This document shows, in pieces, positions 15,821 through 25,525 of a stretch of 64,000 nucleotides of DNA (its first letter is position 1; each line of letters begins with the position of its first letter). The position numbers and the translations under genes were made by a program. Origin of the DNA: Solibacteraceae bacterium (GTDB lineage: Bacteria > Acidobacteriota > Terriglobia > Bryobacterales > Bryobacteraceae). The stretch spans positions 166,384 through 230,383 of the forward strand of contig JALSRK010000015.1 of assembly GCA_026984795.1 (NCBI GenBank), given 5' to 3'. The notes below the pieces were generated by a model. That model saw only the letters and a list, made by a program, of their open reading frames with translations. It ran no database searches and was not told where the DNA came from.

Positions 15821-18800
15821 TTACCCCTCTTTTGCGCCGGGAACCGTTCGCTCGCCAGCCGCCCGGGACGGGGAACGCAGTTGTTCCGCCGCGGCGCCGG
15901 CGGCCGGGCGGGCTCCGGCGGCCTGTTCCTGCACGTTCACCACCGGCACGGCGAACTCGATGCCTTCCCGGCGGAAGACCTCTTCGATCGCTTCGTGCAC
16001 TTTGTCCTTGGTAGCCATCCCGTGGCCGAAATCGACGAAGAACCGGAGTTCGAACTTCATCGCGCTCTCGCCGAACTCGAGCAGCAGCGCCTTGGGCGGC
16101 GGATCCTCGAGTACCTCGGGGAACTTGCGCGCCGCCTCGAGCAGCGCCTGCTTCACCTTCTTCACGTCCACTCCGTAGGCGACACGGACGGGCACGTCCA
16201 CGCGGCGCTTGGAATCCGACAGCGTCCAGTTGACCAGCTTGTTGGTGATGAATTCCTTGTTGGGGACGATCATTTCGCTGCGGTCCCAAAGTGAGATCGT
16301 CGTGGCGCGGATCTGGATACGGCTCACGCGGCCCTGCAGATTGCCGATGGTCACGGCGTCGCCCACCCGAACGGGCCGCTCCACCAGCAAGATGAGACCA
16401 GAGACGAAGTTGGCTACGATCTCCTGGAGGCCGAAGCCAAGACCGAAGGTGAGGGCCGCCGCCAGCCACTGGATCTTCGACCAGGACAGGCCCAGCAGGC
16501 CGAAGGTGACGCTGACGCCGCCGATCAGGATGGCGTAGCGCACCAACGTACTGGCTGCCACCCGCGCGCCGCTGTCCACGCCGGGGCGCCGCAACAGTAT
16601 CAGTTCCACCAGACCGGGCACATCCCGCACCAGGGCAATCGTAATGAGAAACGCCAGTAGCGCCTGGCCGACGTTCCAAAGCGTCAGCGTCGTCGCGCCG
16701 CCGGCGCCCCTGCTGTCAGCGGCGCTGGTCTTGACCGGCGCGGCCGTCTTGCCAAGCGGCGCCGGCGACGGCTTCTGTTGCGCATCACCGCCGCCGTCTC
16801 CGGGTGGGGCCTTCTGCTGAGCCGCCAGCGGGGAGGGCCCGTCGATAGGGCTGAGAATGGTAACACTCGGATAGACTTGCACGCGCTTGAGGGCTTGCAG
16901 CGCCGGCAGGGCGTCGGACCAGATCCCGTACAGGCCCACCGTGACCAGGACGATGACGACAAAGTGGAAAAGTTGGCGGACCCTCGGCCCAAGCTGTTCG
17001 GTCGCCGTCCGGGCCTCTTGCGGCAGATCCCGGCTTCGGCGGAGCCGAATCGCCCACCAGCGCTCCAACAGCTTCGCCAACACCAGTAGCACGAGGATGA
17101 GCGAAATGGTCCGGAAGAACTGAAAAGCCAGCATCAGGCCTGTCAGGTAATAGCCGAACAGGGCCGCCAGGGCCGGGACGACAGCCACCAGCATCACCGT
17201 CGGATAGGCCCAGTAGGAGACCCTCCGCAACTCCAGGTTCACCCGCCGATCGACCTCGCTCCTGCCGGTCCAGCGGGGCCGGAAGACGGCAAACATCGCT
17301 CCGGCCAAAACCAACAGCGCCGCAATGAATCCCAACCGGCCGAGAGAATCACTGAGCGGGCGCACTTCCTCCGCACTGTCGATCCGCAAGCCCGCCCACC
17401 CGAGGTGCAGGCACACATAGAGCAACGGGAGCACCACGGCCTCGGCCCAGAAGAGGCCGCGGTAGAGCCTCCGGGCCAAGATCCGGGAACCGCCGAAATG
17501 CGCCTCGGCCAGGCCGTTCGGCCGGGCGAGGCTGCGGATCGAGCTGAACAGCGCGGCGATCCCGGCCAGGTAGTAGAGCGTCTGACCGAGGGCGAAAACA
17601 AACTCGGATACCGCCACCCCCGTGTTCAGGGCCCGGCTCAGCAAGAACAGCGCCGCCGGCAATGGGGCAGCCAGCAGGGCAGTGTGCAGCATCGCCTCCA
17701 GCGTCATGTGGAAGTCGGCCCGATCGATGTCGCGCGCCTGACGCCCCAGCGTCTCGAGCCGCCGCTTGAACCGCTTCCGAAAAACCACCAGGGCCGCCAG
17801 GAACAGGATCCAAGCGATTGTCAACCACGGCCGGGAAGCCGCCGCCGCCCACACAGCCACCAGCACCTGCCGCCAACTGCTGGGATCGAACAGCCAGACG
17901 ATGGCCCGGAAGAGGTCATGCGACTTGGGCGGAAAGGCCGTCGCGATAGTCCGGGACCAGTACAGATTCTGCCGCAGGAAGGCTTCCGTTTCCTGGACGT
18001 TGCGCAGCAGGTTCTGGCTGAGTTCTTCCAGCTCGAGGAGGCGGTTCAGATACTGGGTGTGGCGGCGGATCAGTTCGTCCAACAGGTCCCGCCGGGCGCG
18101 CAACAGCTCGTCCACCGCCCGGCGCAACTCGTTCTTGTGCTTTTCGTCGATATTCAGAGTGTCAATTCGCCGGAGCGCCTCGAAGGCCATCCGGTCTGCC
18201 TCGCCACGCTGTTCTTCGAGTTGAATGAGCTGAAGCTGCAATTCAGGAATCAGGCGCTTCCGTTCGGCAACGTCCTCCTCCAGCTCCGGTAGTTTCGGGA
18301 AATCGGGCGGCATCTTGGGCCACCACTGCAAGTAACTGGTGCCCGAGCCGGCGGCTTCGAAACGCCGGCGCGTCAGTTCGGCAATCCGATCGAGCTCGGT
18401 GATATGCCGCCGGGTATCGGCCAGGCGGCGCTCCGTCCGGTCGATCCGGCTCAGCACCCCGGTATCGCCCCACAGCAGCAGCGCGTATTTTTCGGTCTCA
18501 CCCGCCAGGCCGGCGAAGCCGGGACTCAATCCCACCACCTGCCGGCAAAGCTGCTTGATCTGCTCCAGTTTCTTCTGGTTCTCCTCCTGCTGGCGCTGTC
18601 GCACCACGTCTTCCAGCACGGTGACTAACTGCGTGCGGTATTCGGCCCGTCGCCGCGCCTGGTCCCGCCGCCAGGGTAATTCGGCCGACTGGGCCTCCAG
18701 GAGCACGAGTTCCGCCCGCAGCCGCTCCTTTTCAGCCACCCGAGCCAGCCGCCGGGTCCGCAGGTTGAGACGGAGCGCCCGGGCGAGCTCGGGATTGGAT

Positions 18801-19336
18801 TCCAGAGCGCCCACTGTACGCAACTCGTCGCTCAGGTCCTCGATCTCGCGGTCCAGTTGCCCCAGACGGCGGGCGATCTCCGTGCGCCGCGCAGCCCTCC
18901 GCTCGATGAGCCGCTCGATCTCACGCAGGCTAGAACGGCTCGCCTCCAGCAGGGAACGCTGTTGCGTCAAGCGCGCTTCGAGATCGGCCGCGCTCAGGTT
19001 CCCCGGCAACCGAAGCTTCGGCTCTTGGGGCGGCTTCGCCAATTCCGCCCGCAGAAGGTCTATGCGCGCGCTCACCCGGGCGCGTTCCCGCTGGTAGCGC
19101 CGGACGTCAGCCCGCGAGGTTTCAGCCGCTTGGAGTGCCTCGAGCGCTTGCTCGTACAGGGAAACGATACGCTTTTTCAGCGCCGGTGGAAGTGTCTCGC
19201 TTTTCTCGGCCCGGTCCTTATAGGTCTTGATCTGGGCGGGATCGATCTTTCCTTCAGAGTCGAGCTGCGTCTGCCCCCAACAGACGAAGCTCATAAGGAT
19301 GGAGGCGACCGCCGCAGCGGCCTTGCGGCACCGCAT
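15821..19336 (-). CDS. Large MscS-family mechanosensitive channel (MscK/YnaI-like architecture)
   Basis: 1171 residues. An N-terminal signal sequence is followed by a roughly 450-residue periplasmic region dominated by Arg/Glu/Gln-rich coiled coils, then many membrane helices, a Pro/Gln/Gly-rich linker (SPIDGPSPLAAQQK and on), and the MscS core in the last 250 residues: TM3-like FGLGFGLQEIVANFVSGL, beta-domain VRVGDAVTIGNLQGRV, and IVPNKEFITNKLVNW. The size and plan match MscK-type channels that release solutes on hypo-osmotic shock. It is the first gene of a possible two-gene unit with the ALDH7 gene. Confidence 0.9.
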   Translation of the reverse strand: MRCRKAAAAVASILMSFVCWGQTQLDSEGKIDPAQIKTYKDRAEKSETLPPALKKRIVSLYEQALEALQAAETSRADVRRYQRERARVSARIDLLRAELAKPPQEPKLRLPGNLSAADLEARLTQQRSLLEASRSSLREIERLIERRAARRTEIARRLGQLDREIEDLSDELRTVGALESNPELARALRLNLRTRRLARVAEKERLRAELVLLEAQSAELPWRRDQARRRAEYRTQLVTVLEDVVRQRQQEENQKKLEQIKQLCRQVVGLSPGFAGLAGETEKYALLLWGDTGVLSRIDRTERRLADTRRHITELDRIAELTRRRFEAAGSGTSYLQWWPKMPPDFPKLPELEEDVAERKRLIPELQLQLIQLEEQRGEADRMAFEALRRIDTLNIDEKHKNELRRAVDELLRARRDLLDELIRRHTQYLNRLLELEELSQNLLRNVQETEAFLRQNLYWSRTIATAFPPKSHDLFRAIVWLFDPSSWRQVLVAVWAAAASRPWLTIAWILFLAALVVFRKRFKRRLETLGRQARDIDRADFHMTLEAMLHTALLAAPLPAALFLLSRALNTGVAVSEFVFALGQTLYYLAGIAALFSSIRSLARPNGLAEAHFGGSRILARRLYRGLFWAEAVVLPLLYVCLHLGWAGLRIDSAEEVRPLSDSLGRLGFIAALLVLAGAMFAVFRPRWTGRSEVDRRVNLELRRVSYWAYPTVMLVAVVPALAALFGYYLTGLMLAFQFFRTISLILVLLVLAKLLERWWAIRLRRSRDLPQEARTATEQLGPRVRQLFHFVVIVLVTVGLYGIWSDALPALQALKRVQVYPSVTILSPIDGPSPLAAQQKAPPGDGGGDAQQKPSPAPLGKTAAPVKTSAADSRGAGGATTLTLWNVGQALLAFLITIALVRDVPGLVELILLRRPGVDSGARVAASTLVRYAILIGGVSVTFGLLGLSWSKIQWLAAALTFGLGFGLQEIVANFVSGLILLVERPVRVGDAVTIGNLQGRVSRIQIRATTISLWDRSEMIVPNKEFITNKLVNWTLSDSKRRVDVPVRVAYGVDVKKVKQALLEAARKFPEVLEDPPPKALLLEFGESAMKFELRFFVDFGHGMATKDKVHEAIEEVFRREGIEFAVPVVNVQEQAAGARPAAGAAAEQLRSPSRAAGERTVPGAKEG

Positions 19337-19415
19337 TTGCTCCTAGGATAGCGTCATTTAACCCAACAGGCTCTCTATAACTGCCGTCGGCGGGCGGCGC
19401 GCCGAGGGCGGGCGA

Positions 19416-19421
19416 TACAAT
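19416..19421 (+). promoter_or_regulatory. -10 box upstream of ftsY
   Basis: TACAAT lies 22 bp before the ftsY ATG and is the likely promoter of the ftsY-ribD-ribE unit. It is divergent from the channel gene. A -35 hexamer is not obvious in the GC-rich sequence before it. Confidence 0.4.
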
Positions 19422-19443
19422 CAGACTAGTCAGTAAGCACGCT

Positions 19444-20394
19444 ATGATTCAGACTTTGTTCGGCTCCGTCGAGCCGGAACCCACAATCTTCGATCGCCTC
19501 AAGAAAGGCATCCGGAAAACCCGTGAGGGGTTGGCCAGCCGCCTGGAAGACGTCTTCGCCGGCAAGAAAGAGATCGACGAGGAACTCCTCGAGGAGCTGG
19601 AATACACCCTGATCACCGCCGACATCGGCGTGAAGACCACAGCCGAGATCCTCGATCTGGTGCGGGATCGCGCCGACCGGGGCGAGCTGAAGGACCCGGA
19701 GGCGTTACGGGCCCTGATCCGCGAGCATCTCCTCGAGGTGCTGAAGACGATCGACAAGCCCATCGGCGAAGTCAGCCAACCGCCGGCGGTGATCCTCGTG
19801 GTCGGCGTGAACGGGACAGGCAAGACGACTACCATCGGCAAGCTCACCCATCACCTGAAAGAGGCGGGCCATAGCGTCCTGTTGTGCGCCGCCGACACCT
19901 TCCGGGCCGCGGCCATCGAACAGCTCGAGGTCTGGGGCCAGCGGACCGGGACGGAGGTGATCCGCCAGAAGCCGGGCGCCGATCCGAGCGCGGTGCTCTT
20001 TGACGCTTTGCAGGCCGCCAAGGCCAGGGGGACCGATTACGTGATCGCCGATACGGCCGGCCGCCTCCACACGAAGTCGAACCTGATGGCGGAACTCGAG
20101 AAGATGCGCCGCATCGCCGGCCGGGTGGTTCCGGGCGCGCCGCACGAGGTGCTGCTGGTGATGGACGCCACCACCGGCCAGAACGGGCTGGAGCAGGCGC
20201 GGAGGTTCACCGAAGCCAGCGGCGTCACCGGCATCGTGCTGACGAAACTGGACGGCACGGCCAAGGGCGGCGTGGTGGTGGCCATCGCCCGGGAGCTCGG
20301 GCTGCCCATCCGCTACGTAGGCGTCGGCGAGAAGGTGGAAGACCTGCTGCCCTTCGACGCGGAGAAGTTCGTGTCATCCTTGTTTGAAGCGTAA
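19444..20394 (+). CDS. ftsY: Signal recognition particle receptor FtsY
   Basis: A 316-residue SRP-family GTPase: an N-domain helical bundle (about 15-100), then the G domain with G1 [10 protein letters not shown] (121-130), the insertion-box region [12 protein letters not shown]3 DTAGR, and G4 [10 protein letters not shown]. It lacks the long acidic A-domain of E. coli FtsY, as many bacterial homologues do. It docks SRP-ribosome complexes to the membrane for co-translational insertion. Its TAA shares one base with the ribD ATG (TAATG), which indicates coupling. Confidence 0.96.
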   Translation: MIQTLFGSVEPEPTIFDRLKKGIRKTREGLASRLEDVFAGKKEIDEELLEELEYTLITADIGVKTTAEILDLVRDRADRGELKDPEALRALIREHLLEVLKTIDKPIGEVSQPPAVILVVGVNGTGKTTTIGKLTHHLKEAGHSVLLCAADTFRAAAIEQLEVWGQRTGTEVIRQKPGADPSAVLFDALQAAKARGTDYVIADTAGRLHTKSNLMAELEKMRRIAGRVVPGAPHEVLLVMDATTGQNGLEQARRFTEASGVTGIVLTKLDGTAKGGVVVAIARELGLPIRYVGVGEKVEDLLPFDAEKFVSSLFEA

Positions 20395-21494
20395 TGGCGG
20401 ATTTCCTCAAGGAAGCCTTGGAGCTCGCCCGGCGGGGCGTCGCCCTGGCCAGCCCCAACCCCATGGTGGGCGCGGTGCTCGTAAAAGACGGGCGCGTGGT
20501 GGGCCGCGGCTTCCACACTTACGCCGGCAAGAAGCACGCCGAGGTGATCGCGCTCGAAGAAGCCGGCGCCGCCGCCCGGGGCGCGACGCTCTACATCAAT
20601 CTGGAGCCCTGCTGCCACCAGGGACGGACGCCGCCGTGCACGAAGCGGATCATCGAAGCGGGTGTCAGCAAGGTGGTCGCCGCCATGGCCGACCCGAACC
20701 CGGCGGTGGCCGGCAAAGGCTTCGCGGAGCTACGGGCCGCCGGCGTCGAGGTGGTGGAAAACTCCGAGCACCGGCAAGAGGCCGAGCGGGTGAACGAGGC
20801 GTTCATCCACTTCATGAAGACCGGCCGGCCCTTGGTGACGCTGAAGGCCGCCGTAACTCTCGACGGCAAGATCGCCGCCCCGGAGGACAACTACGGCTGG
20901 ATCACCAGCGAGCGGGCCCGGGCGCACGTGCAAGAGGTCCGGCACGCCCACGACGCGATCCTTACCGGCATCGGGACGCTGCTCGCCGACGACTGCCGGC
21001 TCACGGACCGCACCGGCAAGCCGCGCTCCCGGCCCCTGATGCGTCTGGTGCTGGACTCGACCCTGCGGATTCCCTTGGAATCGAAGATGGTCCAGAGCTG
21101 CCGCAACGACCTCACGGTGGTGACCACGTCGGCCGCTTCCGAAGAGAAGCGCAAGGCGCTGGAGGAGCGGGGCGTCCGGGTGATCGTCTGCAACGGGCCA
21201 AAGGGCCGGACAGATCCCGTCCAGGTGCTCGAGTGGCTGGCCTCGGAGAAGTATCTCTCGCTGATGATCGAAGCCGGCAGCAAGGTGAACTGGTCGTTTC
21301 TGGCCGCCGGCGCGGTGGACAAGATCCTCTTCTACTACGCGCCGAAGATCCTCGGCGGCCTGAAATCGCTGCCGGTGGTGGGCGGTAAGGGCCGGCTGCG
21401 ACGGCGCGACGCCATCCTGTTCCGGAACGTCGCCATCACGCCGATTCCGCCGGACGAGTTCGCCATCGAGGCCTGGTACGTGCGGGAGAGTTGA
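20394..21494 (+). CDS. ribD: Bifunctional riboflavin biosynthesis deaminase/reductase RibD
   Basis: A 366-residue protein. The N-terminal CMP/dCMP deaminase-like domain has its zinc ligands in HAEVIAL and PCCHQGRTPPC. The C-terminal RibD reductase domain begins around TLDGKIA and DNYGWITSE. It converts the GTP cyclohydrolase II product by deamination and then NADPH reduction. The length matches the family. It lies between ftsY and ribE; no FMN riboswitch is visible ahead of it, where the ftsY coding region lies. Confidence 0.96.
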   Translation: MADFLKEALELARRGVALASPNPMVGAVLVKDGRVVGRGFHTYAGKKHAEVIALEEAGAAARGATLYINLEPCCHQGRTPPCTKRIIEAGVSKVVAAMADPNPAVAGKGFAELRAAGVEVVENSEHRQEAERVNEAFIHFMKTGRPLVTLKAAVTLDGKIAAPEDNYGWITSERARAHVQEVRHAHDAILTGIGTLLADDCRLTDRTGKPRSRPLMRLVLDSTLRIPLESKMVQSCRNDLTVVTTSAASEEKRKALEERGVRVIVCNGPKGRTDPVQVLEWLASEKYLSLMIEAGSKVNWSFLAAGAVDKILFYYAPKILGGLKSLPVVGGKGRLRRRDAILFRNVAITPIPPDEFAIEAWYVRES

Positions 21495-21515
21495 GCGGCG
21501 GGCGGGAGGAGACGG

Positions 21516-22157
21516 GTGTTCACCGGCATCATCGAAGAGCTCGGCACGGTAGAAGGCTTGGAACCCAGAGGCGCCGGGGCGCGCCTGTCGGTCCGCTGCC
21601 GCAAAGTGCTCGAGGACGCCGCCCCCGGGGCCAGCATCTCGGTGAACGGCGTCTGCCTCACCGTCAGCGAGTTGCGGCCGGAATCCTTCGGCGCCGACGT
21701 CGCTCCGGAGACGCTGCGCCGGAGCAACCTCGGCCTGCTGGCGCCGGGCTCCCAGGTGAACCTCGAGCGGCCGCTCTCGCCTTCCGGACGGCTCGGCGGG
21801 CACATCGTCCAGGGTCATGTGGACGCTACCGGAGAAGTGGCCGCCCTCGATGAGCTGGGCGACGGGAATTGGTGGCTGACAGTGCGCTTCCCGCCGCAAC
21901 TGGATCCCTACCTGGTGGAGAAAGGCTCCATCGCCATCGACGGCGTCAGCCTCACCATCGCCGAAATGGAGGCCGAGCGCTTCTCGGTCACCGTGATCCC
22001 CCACACTTACGAGAACACGGTCATGCGCCACTACGGGCCGGGGACCGTCGTGAATCTCGAGACGGACATCGTGGCCAAGTACGTCGCCAAGCTTCTGGGC
22101 AAGGGCTCCCCTTCCGGCGGGCTAACCGTGGAGAAGCTCCGCGAGCTGGGTTTCTGA
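21516..22157 (+). CDS. ribE: Riboflavin synthase, alpha subunit
   Basis: A 213-residue protein starting at GTG 21516 with GGAGGAG just upstream. It has the two-fold repeated lumazine-binding barrel: MFTGIIEELGTV, the first NGVCLTV, then a second copy with GHIVQGHVDATG and DGVSLTIAE. It joins two 6,7-dimethyl-8-ribityllumazine molecules to give riboflavin. It follows ribD by 21 bp, in the same pathway and very likely the same transcript. Confidence 0.96.
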   Translation: MFTGIIEELGTVEGLEPRGAGARLSVRCRKVLEDAAPGASISVNGVCLTVSELRPESFGADVAPETLRRSNLGLLAPGSQVNLERPLSPSGRLGGHIVQGHVDATGEVAALDELGDGNWWLTVRFPPQLDPYLVEKGSIAIDGVSLTIAEMEAERFSVTVIPHTYENTVMRHYGPGTVVNLETDIVAKYVAKLLGKGSPSGGLTVEKLRELGF

Positions 22158-22220
22158 GCGCCTGCAGCGCGCCCGCCCCCGGGCATCCCGCGTCTTCTTT
22201 CCCCATCGGGCCCGCGCGTG

Positions 22221-22229
22221 TAACATAAT
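22221..22229 (+). promoter_or_regulatory. -10 box of the PHP-hydrolase gene
   Basis: The stretch TAACATAAT contains overlapping -10-like hexamers ending only 6-9 bp before the ATG at 22236. If used, the transcript would be leaderless or nearly so; no ribosome binding site is visible in the short space. Confidence 0.35.
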
Positions 22230-22235
22230 GCCCCT

Positions 22236-24737
22236 ATGCGACAGGAGCGAAAACCGGCTCGAAGCTGGCGCGCAGCGGCTCTGCGGGGTGGCGCGGCGGC
22301 GGTCTTTCTGTTGCTGCTGTTCACCGCCCTGGTGGGGCAGGATGGCGGCGTCACGGCCGTCGAGATCGGCAAGCACAACACGGACTTGCTGCCCAAGGGC
22401 AAAGAAGCCGACGGCATCATCGGCGACTTCGTCTTGTCGAACGGCCGTATCGTGGCCCTGGTCAGCGGCAACCTGCCGGAGCGGCGGGCCAACATGTCCA
22501 CCGAGTACAGCGGCCCCACGCCCGGCTGCCTGTACGATCTCGACTTCCAGGGCGCGGCGAACGACCAGATCACCGCTTTCCGGCCCGGCGGCCAGATCGG
22601 GATGCTTTCCTGGGTGCGGGTCGTCGACGACGGCAGCGACGGCTCGGCCCGCGTCGAGGCGGTGCGGACGGCGGCCAAGGGCGACGGCCTCTACACGCGG
22701 CACGAATACCGGCTGGACCGGGGCTGGAGCCACATCCTGATCAGCTCGACGTACCGGAACGAGTCCGGCGAGCCGGTCGAAATCACGCCGCGTCCGGTGT
22801 GGAAGGGCTTCTCGAACGAATGGAGTGTGGGCCGGATCCGGGTGGCCGACGCCATCGACCCATTCGACAAGCGGGCCTACGCCTGGGCCCCGGCGGCCAC
22901 CGAAGACATCCCCGAGAAGGTGACGCTCGCCCCGGGCGAGGAACGGACCTACAACGTGATCCTGGCGCCCGGCGCCTCTCCGGCGGCCGCCTACGGCGCT
23001 GTCGCGTCGCTCTCACGGCCGTCGGGACGCCTGGAGGGCAGGGCCGTCACCACCGGCGGCGAGCCGGCCGTGCACGCGGCGATCCTGGTCGAGGCCGAGG
23101 GCGTCGAGCTGCCGGCCTATCCCGCCTCGGACGGCTTGTTCGGCTTCGTCTTGCCTGCCGGAGAGTATGCGCTCCGGCTGGAGGACATCGGCCGGGAGCC
23201 GGTGGAGCGGAAGGCGGCGGTGCGGCGAGGAAAGACCGCACGGGTGGATTTCGAGCTCGAGCCCGCCAGCCGGGTGAAGTTTGTCGTGAACGACGCTCAG
23301 GGCCGCCCGTCGCCCTGCAAGGTCCAGTTCCTCGGCATCGACGGCACGCCGACGCCCAACTTCGGGACCCACTACCGGGCCCACGGCAACGATCATCAAT
23401 ATCAGTCCCATGACGGCCGCTTCACCCAGCAGGTGCCGCCGGGCAAGTATCTGATCCGGATTACGCGCGGACCGGAGCACGATTTGGTGGAAAGACGGAT
23501 CGAAGTGAAGCCGGGAGAGCTGGTCGAAGTGACCGCTACCCTGCGCCGCAGCGTGGACACCACGGGCTGGGTGGCCTGCGACTTCCACGCCCACTCTACC
23601 CCCAGCGGCGACAACTATTGCAACACCGACGACCGCATCATCAACTTCGCCGCCGAGCACCTGGAGTTCATCCCCACCACCGAGCACAACCGGCTCTATA
23701 GCTGGGAGCCGCATATCAAGAAGCTCGGCCTCGAGCGCCACCTGAAGACCATCGTCGGCATCGAACTGACCGGGCCCGGGCAGCACTTCAACTCTTTCCC
23801 GTTGAAGATGACGCCGTACGTCCAGGACGGCGGGGCGCCGAAGTGGCAGTACGACCCGCGGATCAACGCCGTAGTGTTGCGGTCGATCTTCGACGGCGGC
23901 CCGGACCGCTGGGTGCAGGCGAACCACCCGACGGTCGGCTTCGTCTTCAACGACCGGAACCAGGACGGCGTCTTCGACGGCGGGTTCCGCGGGTTCGAGG
24001 ATCTCATCGACGCCGCCGAGGTCTGGAGCACGGAAATCCTGAATCCCAACCCGTACTACGAGGACCGCCGCCCCGGACGCAAACCTCAGCGGCGCGAGAA
24101 CCGCACCTTCGCCTGGCTGCAGATGCTGAACCAGGGGCGCCACGTCTGGTGCGTGGCCGTCAGCGACGCTCACCGGATCTTCGGCAACGGCGTGGGCGCC
24201 TGGCGCACCTACGTGCCCAGCTCCACCGACGAGCCCGCGGAAATCGATTACAAAGAGATCATCCGCAACGCCAAGGCGGGCCGCATGATGATCACCAACG
24301 GGCCGTTCCTCGAGGTGACGACCGCCGACGGGCTGCCCATCGGATCGCACGTCATCTCGGAGGGTTCGATCGACCTGAAGGTTCGGGTCCAGACGCCCGA
24401 CTGGATGGACATCGACCGCATCCAGATCCTGGTGAACGGCCGCCAGCGGCCCCAGGACAACTACACCCGCGCCTCCCACCCGGAGATGTTCCGCGACGGC
24501 GTGCTGAAGTTCGACGAGACGCTGACGGTGCGCTTGCAAGAGGACGCTCACCTGATCGTCGTCGCCGTGGGGGAGGGCTCGAACCTGGAGAAGGGCTGGG
24601 GCCGCGACTGGCCGTCGGCCATGCATCCGCTCGCGTACACGAACCCGATCTATGTGGACGTGGACGGGCATGGTTTCCGCCCGAGCGGGGACACCCTGGG
24701 GCATCCGCTGGTGACGGCACGGAAAGAATCCGATTGA
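22236..24737 (+). CDS. Secreted CehA/McbA-type PHP-domain metallohydrolase
   Basis: An 833-residue protein with a signal anchor (about 18-35). An N-terminal galactose-mutarotase/carboxypeptidase-regulatory-like part (an adhesin-like repeat with ASDGLFGFVLPAGEYAL) is followed by the PHP hydrolase domain from about residue 445: the metal motif DFHAHST, later TTEHN and VSDAHR. CehA/McbA proteins hydrolyse phosphoesters or carbamates; the natural substrate of such large acidobacterial members is unknown. It stands alone, 78 bp after ribE, with its own likely promoter. Confidence 0.78.
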   Translation: MRQERKPARSWRAAALRGGAAAVFLLLLFTALVGQDGGVTAVEIGKHNTDLLPKGKEADGIIGDFVLSNGRIVALVSGNLPERRANMSTEYSGPTPGCLYDLDFQGAANDQITAFRPGGQIGMLSWVRVVDDGSDGSARVEAVRTAAKGDGLYTRHEYRLDRGWSHILISSTYRNESGEPVEITPRPVWKGFSNEWSVGRIRVADAIDPFDKRAYAWAPAATEDIPEKVTLAPGEERTYNVILAPGASPAAAYGAVASLSRPSGRLEGRAVTTGGEPAVHAAILVEAEGVELPAYPASDGLFGFVLPAGEYALRLEDIGREPVERKAAVRRGKTARVDFELEPASRVKFVVNDAQGRPSPCKVQFLGIDGTPTPNFGTHYRAHGNDHQYQSHDGRFTQQVPPGKYLIRITRGPEHDLVERRIEVKPGELVEVTATLRRSVDTTGWVACDFHAHSTPSGDNYCNTDDRIINFAAEHLEFIPTTEHNRLYSWEPHIKKLGLERHLKTIVGIELTGPGQHFNSFPLKMTPYVQDGGAPKWQYDPRINAVVLRSIFDGGPDRWVQANHPTVGFVFNDRNQDGVFDGGFRGFEDLIDAAEVWSTEILNPNPYYEDRRPGRKPQRRENRTFAWLQMLNQGRHVWCVAVSDAHRIFGNGVGAWRTYVPSSTDEPAEIDYKEIIRNAKAGRMMITNGPFLEVTTADGLPIGSHVISEGSIDLKVRVQTPDWMDIDRIQILVNGRQRPQDNYTRASHPEMFRDGVLKFDETLTVRLQEDAHLIVVAVGEGSNLEKGWGRDWPSAMHPLAYTNPIYVDVDGHGFRPSGDTLGHPLVTARKESD

Positions 24738-24961
24738 GTCTGCCGGCGCGGGCCCTCCGGTGCAACCCGATCGCGCGGTGGGGAATTGCCTGAAATCCGC
24801 AGCCGTCGGCGGGCCCGAGAGGGAGAATGCGACCGGCGAGAGCAGCATCCGGGCGACGCCATGTTGTGGGTGATGTGCCGGACAAAGCGGCGAGAGCCGA
24901 CGGTTCAGACGGGCTCGCGCGATAGGGCGGGGGCGTAGCTGCAAGGGCGGCGGCTGCATGC

Positions 24962-24967
24962 TATACT
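24962..24967 (+). promoter_or_regulatory. -10 box of the tRNA-Lys gene
   Basis: TATACT lies 38 bp before the mature tRNA 5' end, which leaves a normal leader for RNase P. CTGCAA 17 bp upstream is a weak -35 candidate. The 220 bp before it (24738-24961) hold nothing I recognise. Confidence 0.45.
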
Positions 24968-25005
24968 CGATTTCGAAAGGGAGTTGGATCGACGCTCCCG
25001 GCGCT

Positions 25006-25081
<76 letters not shown>

Positions 25082-25116
25082 TTGATTCTAAAGGACTTAG
25101 GCAAAGCAAGGAAACA

Positions 25117-25129
25117 GCCCGGGCGGTAC
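25117..25129 (+). promoter_or_regulatory. Candidate left integrase arm site
   Basis: GCCCGGGCGGTAC lies 36 bp inside the left att core. The identical 13-mer in the same orientation occurs at 33122-33134 near the right end, followed in both places by a TCCGG-containing stretch. A shared repeat just inside both termini is expected for arm-type sites of integrase or excisionase. Confidence 0.55.
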
Positions 25130-25179
25130 TCCGGGGCATCCTTTCCGGCGCCGATTCCCACCACACGCTACCCTGAAGG

Positions 25180-25458
25180 GTGATGAAGTTCCGCAAGCGC
25201 GTTTACCTCCACCCCGCCGGCAACGACTGCCTGATTCTGCGGGTGCTCTCCGCGGCGGCGGCCGAGGCCCTCGTCCGGGCCGGCGTCGCCGAACCAGTGG
25301 GCCCCGGGCGGGGCAAGGTCCGGGCCGTCAGGCTCACCGGCCGCCCGGCGCCGGAGGCGGGCCCGTGGGCGCGGGTGGTCCGCCAGGAGCTCGAGGCCGT
25401 CAACGCGAGGGTCTGGGCGCACCGGGTCTTCGAAGACGGCCGGAGCCGGGTGGTCTGA
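25180..25458 (+). CDS. Unknown 92-residue satellite protein
   Basis: A small basic protein, the only plus-strand gene of the element, between the left att site and the capsid gene. The start could be 25180 or the next ATG at 25183; AGGGTG just upstream can serve as a ribosome binding site. No cysteine motif, membrane helix or HTH is clear. It is convergent with the capsid gene, and the two are separated by a perfect hairpin terminator. The function is unknown. Confidence 0.55.
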   Translation: MMKFRKRVYLHPAGNDCLILRVLSAAAAEALVRAGVAEPVGPGRGKVRAVRLTGRPAPEAGPWARVVRQELEAVNARVWAHRVFEDGRSRVV

Positions 25459-25476
25459 GGCTGAAGGGCAAAGAAA

Positions 25477-25499
25477 GGGCGCCCCGGCCAGGGGCGCCC
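25477..25499 (-). terminator. Intrinsic terminator of the capsid transcript
   Basis: A perfect 9-bp stem (GGGCGCCCC with GGGGCGCCC, loop of 5) lies between the convergent genes ending at 25458 and 25526. On the minus strand it is followed by TTTCTTT, so it terminates the capsid gene transcript; it may also stop the plus-strand gene. Confidence 0.8.
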
Positions 25500-25525
25500 A
25501 AGGAGTGCACCACGATGGACTGAAC

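Noticed and set aside
20100..20394. FMN riboswitch ahead of ribD
   Set aside because: This stretch is ftsY coding sequence and I could not find the conserved RFN stems there.
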